From an uncultured Bacteroidales bacterium (lineage in GTDB: Bacteria; Bacteroidota; Bacteroidia; Bacteroidales; Bacteroidaceae): 48,224 bases of DNA. The position numbers and the translations under genes are program-made. Shown here one piece after another: positions 33,959 to 42,488 of this stretch. The notes below the pieces were generated by a model. That model saw only the letters and a list, made by a program, of their open reading frames with translations. It did no database searches and was not told the DNA's origin. The stretch spans positions 1 to 48,224 of the forward strand of contig CACYXI010000009.1 in NCBI GenBank assembly GCA_902778265.1, in the 5' to 3' direction. Every line of letters begins with the position of its first letter. The first letter of the stretch is position 1.

Positions 33959-34028
33959 TTCTCCAGCCAACATTTGTCCTAATTATCATAGCAGGATTAT
34001 CAGCTGCGATACAATTAATCCTATTTAG
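33948..34028 (-). pseudogene. 3'-end fragment of a hexapeptide acetyltransferase
   Basis: Twenty-seven in-frame codons ending at TAA 33950-33948 read LNRINCIAADNPAMIIRT, then NVGWRSVQ. The C-I-A-A-x-N-P-A-x-x-I segment is the usual C-terminal end of hexapeptide sugar acetyltransferases (compare CIAAGNPCKVI at 20.8 kb). The rest of that gene is gone; the fragment is squeezed between the ThDP-enzyme stop and the defense-like cassette, marking a recombination joint. Losing one G from the G6 run at 34038-34043 would fuse it to the ThDP enzyme. Confidence 0.45.
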
Positions 34029-34029
34029 C

Positions 34030-35784
34030 TTATATTTCCCCCCGAATCAGTCCTTTGACAAAGGATGTTCCTTTCTCTCCGAGAATGGATTTTACAGTAT
34101 TCTTAGCTTTTTCTTTCATAATTCTCTTTTGATCAATTATGATTTCTTCCATCTGTTTCAATGCGCCAGTTTCACTTTCAGTGTCTGTGAAGACTTCGAA
34201 TATGATTGGTTTGTTTCCAATGTTAGGGTCTATGAAATTAGTCATTGCCCTTTTGAACTCTTCCTTAGTGGAGGCGGTCAAGTATTCATATCCCCAATTT
34301 CGTGCTAGGTCACGGACAACAGTTGGAGACTTATGCCCAAAGTGTCCGCCTGCCCCGATATACTTGTCGGCTTCGTCGCCGAACATGGCTCCATTGTGAC
34401 CGATGAGTCGGAACTCCATTCCCTTACCGTTATCTACAATCATGATTCTGACATTGTTGCCTATGTGTCTGTTACCTATAGAATTCATGTCGTAGAAGAA
34501 AGATAAATCACCAACAACTGCAAAATGAAGACGTTTGTCAACGAAAGATGACCCAATAAGGGAAGAAAGTATGCCGTCAATGCCAAAGCCGCCAACATTA
34601 CTATGCTCTTCTATTGTAGATGGTGTCTCAAAGTAATTCCAAGAACGAAGAGAATTCAGTATGCCTAAATACAGTACGGAATCCTTCGGCAGTCTTGAAG
34701 ACAGTTGCTCTGCAATCCAAATGTTGCTGAATGGCAAATCTGGTATTTTAGAATACAAGTCCTTTTGTGCTGAATTCCACTCTTTTATGAAGCTGTCATC
34801 GGAAGTCTGTCCTTGTGCATAATGCTTGAAGAAGCATGTCTCATCCATCTCGAAGACAGCAGTGAGTCTATGTTGCATATCTCTAATGACGCCGTCCAAG
34901 CTCACCCGCCAAACCTGTTTCGGATTCACGGCATACATATCGTAAGCACCAGACATTTCTCCAATCTGGATCATCAAGTCAACGTCTAACAAAGGGCAAT
35001 GATATTTTGTCTGTAATCCCATAAGACTTGCCAATACCCTGTATTTGCCTCTGTAATTGCTCGTATGGTCGCAGAAAGCTACGGCATTGTTAGTAGAGCA
35101 AAAGTTATCAATAGCTTCTGATTGCTCTTTTGTAAAAATGTGATGAGAGCCTATGAATATTGCTATTCTTCCTGAGGGCAACTCCGGCAAATTGTCAGAA
35201 CCAGTAAAATAATCTATCTTATTAACTTTTGGAAGTTCCTTTACACTATAATCACGGCTATAAGTAGTAGTCAAATTTATATGAACAGGACCACCTCCAT
35301 GTTTTGTCATTGCTTGAAGCGCACGATTAATCTTTATCATGCAATCCCATTCGTCAGTTTCATCTTTGATGGTCTGCAAGTGCACACTTTCAACAAGTAT
35401 GTCGGTTGGATGTACGCTTCTGTCTGTTACTTGAGTTGAAAGGTGCCCAACTCTTGATATGTCTTGAGAAGAGGTAATGGCAACAATAGGCAATTTTCTA
35501 TAATATGCTTCTGTCAGACCAGCCATGTATTCACGTGAAGAAGTGGCACCTGTACAACTAAGCATAACCGGCTCGCCTGTCTGCTCTGCCATTCCACAAG
35601 CCATATACATTGCAGACCGTTCGTCAACGCATGAATACATCTCAAAATATGGATCATGCTGCATGCTTGCCACTAACGTTACATTAGTGCCGCCAGGAGA
35701 AGCTATCACCCTTTTTATGCCGTATGCCTTTAACAGAGACAATAGCATAAGATGGTTCTTCTCGTTTACATATTTATATTCCAT
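34030..35784 (-). CDS. ThDP-dependent enzyme (MenD/acetolactate-synthase-like)
   Basis: A 584-residue thiamine-diphosphate enzyme. VIASPGGTNVTLV near 26-38 and CVDERSAMYMACGMAEQTGEPV near 52-73 form the pyrimidine-binding domain with the activating Glu (E55). SVLYLGILNSLRSW..., FAVVGDLSFFYDMNSI and NVRIMIVDNGKG in the last third form the diphosphate-binding domain (G-D-L...N). The plan fits MenD, sulfopyruvate or phosphonopyruvate decarboxylases and sugar-branching enzymes such as YerE. In a polysaccharide locus beside an SDR it may make an unusual sugar or acyl precursor. The exact reaction cannot be told from sequence. Confidence 0.75.
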   Translation of the reverse strand: MEYKYVNEKNHLMLLSLLKAYGIKRVIASPGGTNVTLVASMQHDPYFEMYSCVDERSAMYMACGMAEQTGEPVMLSCTGATSSREYMAGLTEAYYRKLPIVAITSSQDISRVGHLSTQVTDRSVHPTDILVESVHLQTIKDETDEWDCMIKINRALQAMTKHGGGPVHINLTTTYSRDYSVKELPKVNKIDYFTGSDNLPELPSGRIAIFIGSHHIFTKEQSEAIDNFCSTNNAVAFCDHTSNYRGKYRVLASLMGLQTKYHCPLLDVDLMIQIGEMSGAYDMYAVNPKQVWRVSLDGVIRDMQHRLTAVFEMDETCFFKHYAQGQTSDDSFIKEWNSAQKDLYSKIPDLPFSNIWIAEQLSSRLPKDSVLYLGILNSLRSWNYFETPSTIEEHSNVGGFGIDGILSSLIGSSFVDKRLHFAVVGDLSFFYDMNSIGNRHIGNNVRIMIVDNGKGMEFRLIGHNGAMFGDEADKYIGAGGHFGHKSPTVVRDLARNWGYEYLTASTKEEFKRAMTNFIDPNIGNKPIIFEVFTDTESETGALKQMEEIIIDQKRIMKEKAKNTVKSILGEKGTSFVKGLIRGEI

Positions 35785-35797
35785 AAAATAATTATTT

Positions 35798-36662
35798 TCA
35801 GAAATTATAAGTTATATCTTCGTTGCTGACATTTCCGGCTCCACCTGTCATGTAGACGATGTCGCCGACTATGCTCCTTCCCATGTCAGAGACAAGGAAA
35901 ACTGCCATGTTAGCTATTTCCTCCGGCAATATCCAACGCTTTATGAGACTATTTGGCTTTGACATATCACCTTTATTATCTTTCATCATCATTGATGTCG
36001 CTGTCGGCCCGGGTGCTATACCATTTACTGTTATGCCGTAAGGTGCCAATAAACGCGCAAGTCCAATAGTGAAGCCTCGTATTCCCCATTTAGAAATATT
36101 GTATGCAGAAGTTGCTGGTCTTAATGAAGAAGAGGAAGCAATATTAAGTATATTACCCTTTATGCCATTGTCTCTCATATACTCTCCAAAATACTTGGAC
36201 ATGAAGAACGTACCCTTTATATTTGTGTCTATAATTTTGTCGAACTCATATTCGTTCGTTGTAGAGATTTCTCCGCCAGAGGCCCCGGCATTGTTGACCA
36301 AAATGTCAATTGATTTACCTTTGAGAATATTTTCAGCTTCTTTAATCTTTTCAGGAATACTTGAAATTTCGGTGGTATCTAATCGCAGTGTATAAGCTTT
36401 ATCTGAATCTCCGATTTCTTTTCTTGCTTTTGAAAGTTTCTCTTCATTTCTACCTGCAATTACTACTACACAACCGCATTTCACAAATGCTGTTGCAATA
36501 GCTTTGCCGATACCGCCACCCCCCACCTGTTATAAGTGCCACTCTTCCTGTCAATAAGTCTTTTGGTAGTACTTCTTTTATGTTGATATAAATAATCTCT
36601 TTCTTGCGGAGATTATGCAAAATGAAGAGTAATCCCTTCTTTATTGTAGCCTTGATATTCAT
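35798..36662 (-). pseudogene. Short-chain dehydrogenase/reductase, frameshifted at a G6 run
   Basis: The gene starts at 36662, overlapping the flippase stop (TGATG), and reads LPKDLLTGRVALITGGG before going out of frame at coding-strand G6 (36524-36519). The other frame resumes as GGIGKAIATAFVKCGCVVVIAGRNEEK and runs to 35798 with the NAG element VNNAGASGGE, catalytic Tyr/Lys in SAYNISKWGIRGFT and a normal SDR end. With G5 the loop becomes TGGGGGIGKA, the canonical T-G-x3-G-x-G. The complete protein would be about 287 residues with a basic, hydrophobic N-terminal tail. It is a real lesion, a phase-variable site or a sequencing indel. Confidence 0.8.
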
Positions 36663-38182
36663 CAGCTTTTATGAAGTTTTGTCTTTATAATGCTTACAAC
36701 TGCCTGACGCTCATTCTTACTGATACCAACAATCCAGATGGAAGCACAAGAGCAAATCGTACAGATTATGCATGTTGCTATGAGTCTTAAAAATGAAGGT
36801 GAGACGTAATGAACAAACAAGACAGGAACAATTGCAGCAACGATGGCAACGGGTATAATCTTATAAATAACTTTTCTGATAAACAGTATCATTGGACAAC
36901 CTATAAGTCCCTTCATTATGTAAACTCGTGTAAACAGGACAGCAATATAGACTATGATGAATGCGACATAGCAGCTCTCTGGTGGCATTCCTAAAGCAAA
37001 TGCTATCCATGTAATAGGAAAAACCAATATACCTACCAATGTTACTACTATAGTATATCTCTTTATATTACCCGTTGCCATACATGCTGTTAGCTGCGTA
37101 TTTCCTAGCATATTAAACATCGTTCCAACCATCGTTAACTGGAGAAAAGTAACTGCATGATCCGGTACATTCTTTAACCAAACATGCAACAGGGTATTGG
37201 CTTCAAGAATTGCTGGGAGTTGAAAAAATAGCATTAAAAAGAACGTATACTTTGCACCATTACAAACAAGTTTATAAAGGGCTGGCATATTCCCTTTTGC
37301 GTAATCCTTTGTTATCTGAGGGTTTAAAGCTGTTGTAAAGCTTGTTACAAATCTCATTATAGCTCCATCTACTTGGTTTGCAACACCACGCGCTGCATTG
37401 ATTGCCACTCCGAAGAACAAGTTCATAAGGATATTAATGCCTTCCGTATTAATCATCCATGTTGCATTTGTCAGGAATTGCCACCCTGAGAATCCTCCCA
37501 TCTGCTTTATAAGGTCTTTATGCCATGCGAAATGGTAACGACATTCCTCGAAATGTATCTTACAATAAATACCATAGACTATTCGGACTAACAAGTCGAC
37601 AGAGGCGAGCAATAAGGAATATGTTATAAGTTTATCCCAAGGGGAGATGACTAAAAGATAAACGATTAAAAGTTTAAGTGAAGCCTCAAGTATGCTTACA
37701 TAGGCAAAGGCAGACATCTTTTCATGGGCTATGATACTGGCGTTATATGGAACACTCCATAGACCCATTATAAAAGAGAACAATGAGAATTGCAGGACCC
37801 AGTTGGCTGCAAACATTCTCCCGTCTGGTATATTCATCTGTGTGTTTAGAAACCAAACGCCAACTGTCTCACCTAAGAGCAAAACCACTCCGGCTATTAA
37901 GAATTCTATATTAACAGAGGTTACGAAGATGTCATTAAGCTTTTTGATATCGCCTTTGCCTAATTCAAAAGTTATAAACCTACTTATCGCATTTGAAATG
38001 GAACCTGAGACGACATTAAACATTGCTATCACGCCTCCTACTACATTATATATACCATAGTCTTTCACGCCTAATGTAGCCAGTACCACTCTAGAAGTGT
38101 ACAGCGAAATAAGCATGATGAACAATGTACGTATGTATAATAGTACCGTGTTCTTAGCTATGCGTTTGTTATCTGAGTTCAT
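36662..38182 (-). CDS. wzx: Polysaccharide flippase (Wzx-like, MOP superfamily)
   Basis: The 506-residue protein has about 12-14 membrane helices and the start RIAKNTVLLYIRTLFIMLISLYTSRVVLATLGVKDYGIYNVVGG (7-50), typical of Bacteroidetes capsule flippases. It would move the undecaprenyl-linked repeat unit to the periplasmic face, where Wzy joins the units. It is the first large biosynthetic gene after the regulatory part of the locus and is coupled to the SDR gene by a TGATG overlap. Confidence 0.92.
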   Translation of the reverse strand: MNSDNKRIAKNTVLLYIRTLFIMLISLYTSRVVLATLGVKDYGIYNVVGGVIAMFNVVSGSISNAISRFITFELGKGDIKKLNDIFVTSVNIEFLIAGVVLLLGETVGVWFLNTQMNIPDGRMFAANWVLQFSLFSFIMGLWSVPYNASIIAHEKMSAFAYVSILEASLKLLIVYLLVISPWDKLITYSLLLASVDLLVRIVYGIYCKIHFEECRYHFAWHKDLIKQMGGFSGWQFLTNATWMINTEGINILMNLFFGVAINAARGVANQVDGAIMRFVTSFTTALNPQITKDYAKGNMPALYKLVCNGAKYTFFLMLFFQLPAILEANTLLHVWLKNVPDHAVTFLQLTMVGTMFNMLGNTQLTACMATGNIKRYTIVVTLVGILVFPITWIAFALGMPPESCYVAFIIVYIAVLFTRVYIMKGLIGCPMILFIRKVIYKIIPVAIVAAIVPVLFVHYVSPSFLRLIATCIICTICSCASIWIVGISKNERQAVVSIIKTKLHKS

Positions 38183-38257
38183 GTATCTTTTAAAGGAAAA
38201 TGATGTAAGTGTTCAAAGGCCGCATAAGACTATTGGCATGACAATGAAATTCTCTTA

Positions 38258-38374
38258 GTTCTTCCATGAGATACTGTTAGTTTCACAGTGGAAAACATCT
38301 GGTTTCGCAGTTTGGAACTATTGGTTCCGGGCTTTAGAACTAATGGTTTCGCTATGGAAAACTCTTGGTTTGCC
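38258..38374. repeat. Degenerate 22-bp tandem repeat, five units plus a partial
   Basis: Successive 22-base units start at 38258, 38280, 38302, 38324 and 38346, with a partial unit GTTTGCC at 38368-38374. Each begins GTTYC or GTTTC and ends with (G)GAAAAC/GAACTA plus TCTTG or ATTG, so each unit is two similar 11-base halves. The array ends just before the stop codon (38377) of the next gene. The remaining bases between 38183 and 38257 show nothing recognisable. Confidence 0.75.
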
Positions 38375-38376
38375 AA

Positions 38377-38829
38377 TTAAAAGTCGTATTCCTCGTAATA
38401 GTTATCGAAGACGGGAAGTTCGTTCCAGCTATAAGCGCGGCAAATAGCGACTATCTCATTGCGGTCCTGAGGAGTGATGGGGTAGGTGCCGTTGCGGAAC
38501 TTGAAGTACTTGGTTTTGGTGAAGTGCTGTATCAGGGCCTTGCGGATGGCCTTGGCCTTGCCCTCAGGGATGTTCTCATAGAAGTTGAGCATGCCACGTG
38601 CCATCTTGACCTTGGCATTTGAACAGAAGTCGGTGCAGGTGCCAGCGACGACATCCTTGCGGTAGGGGTTGACGACAGTGGCATAGAGCGTGTCATCGGA
38701 TGCCCACTGACCAACAAGCCAGTGGAGGCAGTTGTCCTTGCGATGACAGGTGGCATTGTAGCACAGTAGGTAGTGCCGTGATCTCTCACGGAGCAGTGAT
38801 TGCTCGTAGGATAATGTCTGGTTGCTCAT
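38377..38829 (-). CDS. Small Cys-rich protein, DUF6078-like
   Basis: A 150-residue protein with clustered Cys and His: CYNATCHRKDNCLHW (23-37) and CTDFC near 64-68, plus a late ICRAY. The pattern suggests metal binding. It resembles an uncharacterised family common in Prevotella and Bacteroides (I recall DUF6078), often near polysaccharide loci. It lies between the flippase and the unknown 290-residue gene. The 22-bp repeats follow its stop. Function unknown; the family name is from memory. Confidence 0.65.
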   Translation of the reverse strand: MSNQTLSYEQSLLRERSRHYLLCYNATCHRKDNCLHWLVGQWASDDTLYATVVNPYRKDVVAGTCTDFCSNAKVKMARGMLNFYENIPEGKAKAIRKALIQHFTKTKYFKFRNGTYPITPQDRNEIVAICRAYSWNELPVFDNYYEEYDF

Positions 38830-38890
38830 TGGCTCACACGGAGGCTTTTTTATTTCTCACGGATTTCATAGATTACTCGGATTTATTCTG

Positions 38891-39016
38891 CTATGATTCA
38901 TCTGTGGATATCTGTCGAATCGGTATGAACTTTTTCGGCTTGCTGAGATTAGTCGTCAGTTCTGGGTAGATTAGTGTCATCTCTTTCAGATAGCCCTTAC
39001 CTTTATATGTTCCATC
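38891..39016 (-). pseudogene. Fragment similar to the N-terminus of the neighbouring 290-aa gene
   Basis: Forty-one in-frame codons ending at TAG 38893-38891 read DGTYKGKGYLKEMTLIYPEL, then TTNLSKPKKF and further. The neighbour at 39037-39909 starts TYKGKAYPKELNIKHQEVFT-TLSK, so TYKGK-x-Y-x-K-E and the later T-x-L-S-K line up over about 24 residues. There is no proper start codon. It looks like a decayed tandem duplication of that gene's 5' end. Nothing else was recognised between 38830 and 39036. Confidence 0.55.
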
Positions 39017-39036
39017 TTTTCTCGCAGACCCACTAA

Positions 39037-39909
39037 TTACTGCTCGCCAAAATCGGGGTTGTCGGCATTATCCCATATAAGGTATGTGGGTAAGAACATT
39101 AATGGGTAAATGCCTGTTTCGATATAATTCAGATCTGCACATCCTAAATCTTTCATCACAGAGAGATTTGTGTCCAACTCACCACATATCTTCTTGTCGA
39201 CCATGTCTTTGGAATACACAGTCTTCAGTTGGTCTGACAACTCCTCGAGACCTGAATTGACAATAGCCTTAACGACATGGCTGACAACGTATTTGTCGCA
39301 GATATTTCCTGTTGGATAATCAGAGATATAGGCATCAAGAACTCTGCTGAAGATGCCAGTCAACTCGTCATGTACCTTCTTGTTATTGGCTTCAGTCTTG
39401 GTTTCTGTATCACAACCCATCCTTGCCAATAGATCGGCTACAATTCGTTTTGAATAGTCAGTTAAACCCTTCTCTAACAAGAATTGCTCAAGTTGTTTTG
39501 GTTCATATTCAAAAACTATCGACAATATCGGCAATATGTACGTAAAGCCATTATAGTCAGGAAGGTTGAATCTGATTATGTCTTCCGACTGACGCAGCAC
39601 TTCAAGTACTACATCAAAAGAAGAGAAAGCGTATGAGGACAAAAGGGATATGAGGGTATTCCTTATGATGAAATGGTTGACAGTCGTATCTGACTCCAAC
39701 TGCTCTGCACTTTTGCCCCATTGCTTGCCAAGCTCCCAAAGGATTAACTGTTCTTCATCAGCGCAGAATTCTTCTGTAGGAATGTCGAACAGGTGGTCAA
39801 ACTCACGTCGGGTTATGTCCAAAGGATCTTTAGAAAGTGTAGTAAACACCTCCTGATGCTTTATGTTTAGCTCCTTCGGGTAGGCCTTACCTTTATATGT
39901 ATATCTCAT
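39037..39909 (-). CDS. Hypothetical helical protein, 290 aa
   Basis: Not firmly recognised. After a short basic start (RYTYKGKAYPKEL) it is mostly helical and acidic, with a region TLISLLSSYAFSSFDVVLEVLRQ...DYNGFTYILPILSIVFEYEPKQLEQFL near 88-150 that resembles the HEAT-like helices of DUF1186-type proteins. No signal or membrane segment. It lies 12 bases after the UpxY-like regulator and is likely cotranscribed. UpxY genes are often followed by a small regulator (UpxZ); this protein occupies that position but is larger, and I see no UpxZ match. Confidence 0.6.
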   Translation of the reverse strand: MRYTYKGKAYPKELNIKHQEVFTTLSKDPLDITRREFDHLFDIPTEEFCADEEQLILWELGKQWGKSAEQLESDTTVNHFIIRNTLISLLSSYAFSSFDVVLEVLRQSEDIIRFNLPDYNGFTYILPILSIVFEYEPKQLEQFLLEKGLTDYSKRIVADLLARMGCDTETKTEANNKKVHDELTGIFSRVLDAYISDYPTGNICDKYVVSHVVKAIVNSGLEELSDQLKTVYSKDMVDKKICGELDTNLSVMKDLGCADLNYIETGIYPLMFLPTYLIWDNADNPDFGEQ

Positions 39910-39921
39910 ATCGTGGGTTCT

Positions 39922-41784
39922 TTATTCGTGTAGCCATACTGTTGTAAGGTAGTCACGCCAAACAGCCAGGTGTGTACTGGAATTAATCTGTTTGCAGATC
40001 TTTACTCCAGTATTCACAAGACACTCTAAGGCTTCTTTTATTTCAATGGAGTCTTCAAGTTCTTCACCCGTTGACAACACGAGATTGGGGATAGTGATGG
40101 ACAAAACATTTATATTTGTTCTCGCATTTAAACTAAAATCTTTTGTTGCAACTAAAGGTAAGGATTGTCCTTTCAATACATTGTATAGCTCTCCAGCATA
40201 TTTACAAAATGCTTCTTGGGATTTACGGGTATCATCCTCCTTCTTTAGGCTTTTTAGGAGCTTTAATCTCTCCATACCGTCAGTTGCAAAATACGCGCCG
40301 AGGAATTTATCCCAATTCGTAAAGAGAATGTAGCCTTTGTTTTGCTTCTTGATGCCTACATGGGCATAATAGAAACTTCTCCTTACTTCTTCCTTACCAT
40401 TCGAAGGATGATATACTTCCTCACCGATGGTTACACGCTTGATAACTTCTTTGAAGTCACTGTGGCTAACGATGACATAATCATTCCCTTCGGGAATAAC
40501 ATCTCCTGATGTAGGAGTAAGAAAAGGTCGGAGATAAAACTGTCGCCAATTCTCTTGTACATACCGTGGAAATTCTCTAACATAACTGCCAAGATAGAAT
40601 AAGAGCTGCCTGTCATCTTCTGTAATATCCAAAGTACGTTTTGCCAAGCACTTTGTTAGTTGAAGTCTTGCCTCCTGTGCAGGTATTGTTGTTGTATCTT
40701 TCTTGTTCGTATTGAAGCTTTCTTCTTTCTGGTTAGCTCCATTATTCTGCTTTAATGAATGATCAAGAATAGCCTTACGCTGACAAACAAGGTCTTCCAC
40801 TGCTTTCTGCAACGAAATGCCATTAGCCAATTTGTCTAATAGAATGTCAAATTCCGATTTAATAATGGAATCGTCATACCCGCAACTCTGTAATAATCCT
40901 ATCAACAAATCTACTCCACGAGCCTTAGCAGAGGCTATGGTCTGCTTGTCTGATTCAGCATTGTGAAGCCTTACAACATGAAAGTCCCATATATTTGGTA
41001 CTGCAAACGTTAAGGGTTCACCACCATAGGGATTGGTAACATTGAAAACCATGCCTCTGTTGCCGGCTATTTTGGTAAAATAGCCAGTTAGACCTGCTAA
41101 AACGCCATCTACAATTTTTACGGTATCATTGGGCAAGCCTTCTTTCTTGTTGAAAGCATAATCCTTGAATGGCTTATTAAGCTTGACGACATAGTCAATC
41201 ATGTTGTCATTGAAGTTCATGAACTTACTCATCTGATCCTCTGGCACTGTCAAGGGTTCAGATTTCATATTTGCCGTCGATTTCCTTTTGAGCTGGATGC
41301 TGCCGCTTGGATAATACTCCTTTAAATAAAAAGAGAGTCCTTGATAAGAGGCATAGACGAAATCAGCGCCAGTAAAAAGAGGCTTCTCTCGATACGGCAA
41401 GCCTGCATTTTTGCCATTAGATGGCTTTACCGCTTTTGCGCCGTTATTACCTTTGTGATATTCCTTAACGACTCTTGTAGGGCAATAGACTTCCAAGATA
41501 TTTTTGGTATGCTCTACATCCGCTTGCACAGTTCTCATGAACTTGAGTTCCTGATTGGGCTTGTTGAAAAGAACAACATACCATTTTAGTTCATTTTTTT
41601 CTCTGTTGACTGCTATATGTGGTATGGGCATTTCTTTCGTTCCACTCCTGTCAGTCGCAGGAGTGTTCGATAGTGAACCCGAAAGGCTCGACGGGCACTG
41701 ATCAGGATTAACATCAGCAGTATTCAGGCCGCCATTATGTGGTGTAAAAAATCTGGATTCCAATCCAGTGTTTATCTCTTTCAT
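39922..41784 (-). CDS. UpxY-like NusG-family antiterminator with a long C-terminal extension
   Basis: It would bind RNA polymerase and let it read through the long polysaccharide operon. From the start I choose (Met at 41784, 620 residues): an NGN domain begins KWYVVLFNKPNQELKFM at 67-83 and continues through LEVYCPTRVVKEYHKG near 97-112; a KOW motif (VKIVDGVLAGLTGYFTKIAGNRGM) lies near 222-245; then about 370 residues of unknown, mixed fold. UpxY proteins are usually far shorter. The frame extends to an ATG at 41940, but a perfect promoter lies inside those 52 codons (41886-41916), so the longer start would not be transcribed. An even later Met (41631) is also possible. Confidence 0.82.
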   Translation of the reverse strand: MKEINTGLESRFFTPHNGGLNTADVNPDQCPSSLSGSLSNTPATDRSGTKEMPIPHIAVNREKNELKWYVVLFNKPNQELKFMRTVQADVEHTKNILEVYCPTRVVKEYHKGNNGAKAVKPSNGKNAGLPYREKPLFTGADFVYASYQGLSFYLKEYYPSGSIQLKRKSTANMKSEPLTVPEDQMSKFMNFNDNMIDYVVKLNKPFKDYAFNKKEGLPNDTVKIVDGVLAGLTGYFTKIAGNRGMVFNVTNPYGGEPLTFAVPNIWDFHVVRLHNAESDKQTIASAKARGVDLLIGLLQSCGYDDSIIKSEFDILLDKLANGISLQKAVEDLVCQRKAILDHSLKQNNGANQKEESFNTNKKDTTTIPAQEARLQLTKCLAKRTLDITEDDRQLLFYLGSYVREFPRYVQENWRQFYLRPFLTPTSGDVIPEGNDYVIVSHSDFKEVIKRVTIGEEVYHPSNGKEEVRRSFYYAHVGIKKQNKGYILFTNWDKFLGAYFATDGMERLKLLKSLKKEDDTRKSQEAFCKYAGELYNVLKGQSLPLVATKDFSLNARTNINVLSITIPNLVLSTGEELEDSIEIKEALECLVNTGVKICKQINSSTHLAVWRDYLTTVWLHE

Positions 41785-41885
41785 ACCACAATTTAGTTTT
41801 AACAGGACTCTTTCCTGATTCAAGCTTTCAACACAACAGCCCCCAGAAAACGTTGCTTCTTTTATATGGAGCCGATGTATCGTTG

Positions 41886-41916
41886 CAAAGGTAACGTTAT
41901 TTGTTGAACTAACAAA
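41886..41916 (-). promoter_or_regulatory. Consensus Bacteroidetes promoter of the polysaccharide operon
   Basis: On the minus strand TTTG (41916-41913), exactly 19 bases, then TACCTTTG (41893-41886): a perfect match to -33 TTTG / -7 TAnnTTTG. Transcription would begin near 41879, leaving a leader of ~95 bases before ATG 41784. A TTTGTT-GAACT-AACAAA palindrome overlaps the -33 box. The leader has a CAGGA-CTCTT-TCCTG hairpin (41803-41817). I looked for inverted repeats flanking the promoter, as in invertible Bacteroides promoters, and found none. Confidence 0.75.
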
Positions 41917-41940
41917 ATCAAGTAGGGAAAATTTTTCCAC

Positions 41941-42204
41941 CGAGATTATTTTTTAGCCTGTTTTTTTATGAAAAGGCATATAGCACTTAATTTTAGGTAA
42001 GGCACATTGCTTAATTATGGCTATATTTGATGGATAGGAAGGAAATGGCTATTAATCAGAGTTCAGCAGGCCTTTGATTCTATCGACTTTCTCACATTAC
42101 GATTACAAAGTAACGGGTGAGCGTGTTTTTTTTAAAATATTATTCTTAAAGGGCCTTACCTCTGCCTATCATGATTAAGTACATTAGAACAAGATAGGAG
42201 ATAG
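41941..42204. other. Intergenic stretch without a recognisable gene
   Basis: This AT-rich spacer lies between the divergent regulator promoter and the truncated reductase remnant. It holds a plus-strand -7-like box TATATTTG (42022-42029) without a matching -33, possibly the old promoter of the truncated gene. No other structure was seen. Confidence 0.5.
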
Positions 42205-42423
42205 ATTAACGGACAGTTTCCCAGACACATCGCCTGTTCATCGAAGTCTCGGTCTGAGATAGTGGTGCCGGTATTTAAGAATGATGACGTGATTGCCGTC
42301 ATTGATGTTGACAGTAAAGGCTATAGTGCTTTCGATGACATAGACAAAGAGGGGCTGGAGAAGATTGCAAAACTCATCAGTCCGTTGTTAGATACAAAAG
42401 TCGCGTCTTTGAAAGAAAAGTAG
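42205..42423 (+). pseudogene. 3' remnant of a free methionine-(R)-sulfoxide reductase (GAF-domain) gene
   Basis: Seventy-two in-frame codons to TAG 42421-42423 read INGQFPRHIACSSKSRSEIV, then VPVFKNDDVIAVIDVDSKGY and a helical end. F-P-x-H-I-A-C and S-x-S-E-I-V-V-P are the catalytic-Cys region of the YebR/fRMsr GAF family, and the end is complete. A stop codon (42202-42204) is in frame just upstream and the first half of the ~150-residue protein is missing. The gene was cut at its 5' end, presumably when the polysaccharide locus or a mobile element arrived. Confidence 0.8.
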
Positions 42424-42454
42424 GCTATCGTAGATGAGTATCAAACTTTATTCG

Positions 42455-42462
42455 TATCTTTG
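42455..42462 (+). promoter_or_regulatory. -7 promoter box TATCTTTG
   Basis: It is a perfect TAnnTTTG box 26 bases before the ATG at 42489. The expected -33 position (42432-42435, AGAT) does not match TTTG, so the promoter is probably of moderate strength. Confidence 0.55.
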
Positions 42463-42488
42463 CGTGCAAACCAAATCAGCATACAACA

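Noticed and set aside
34030-35784. ThDP enzyme as menaquinone MenD
   Set aside because: No other men genes nearby; it sits within a glycan operon beside an SDR, so a sugar- or acyl-modifying role is likelier.
38258-38374. CRISPR array
   Set aside because: The units are contiguous, without unique spacers, and degenerate; no cas genes are present.
41800-42120. Invertible promoter as in Bacteroides fragilis capsule loci
   Set aside because: I searched both sides of the promoter for matching inverted repeats of about 15-20 bases and saw none; no invertase gene is in the window.
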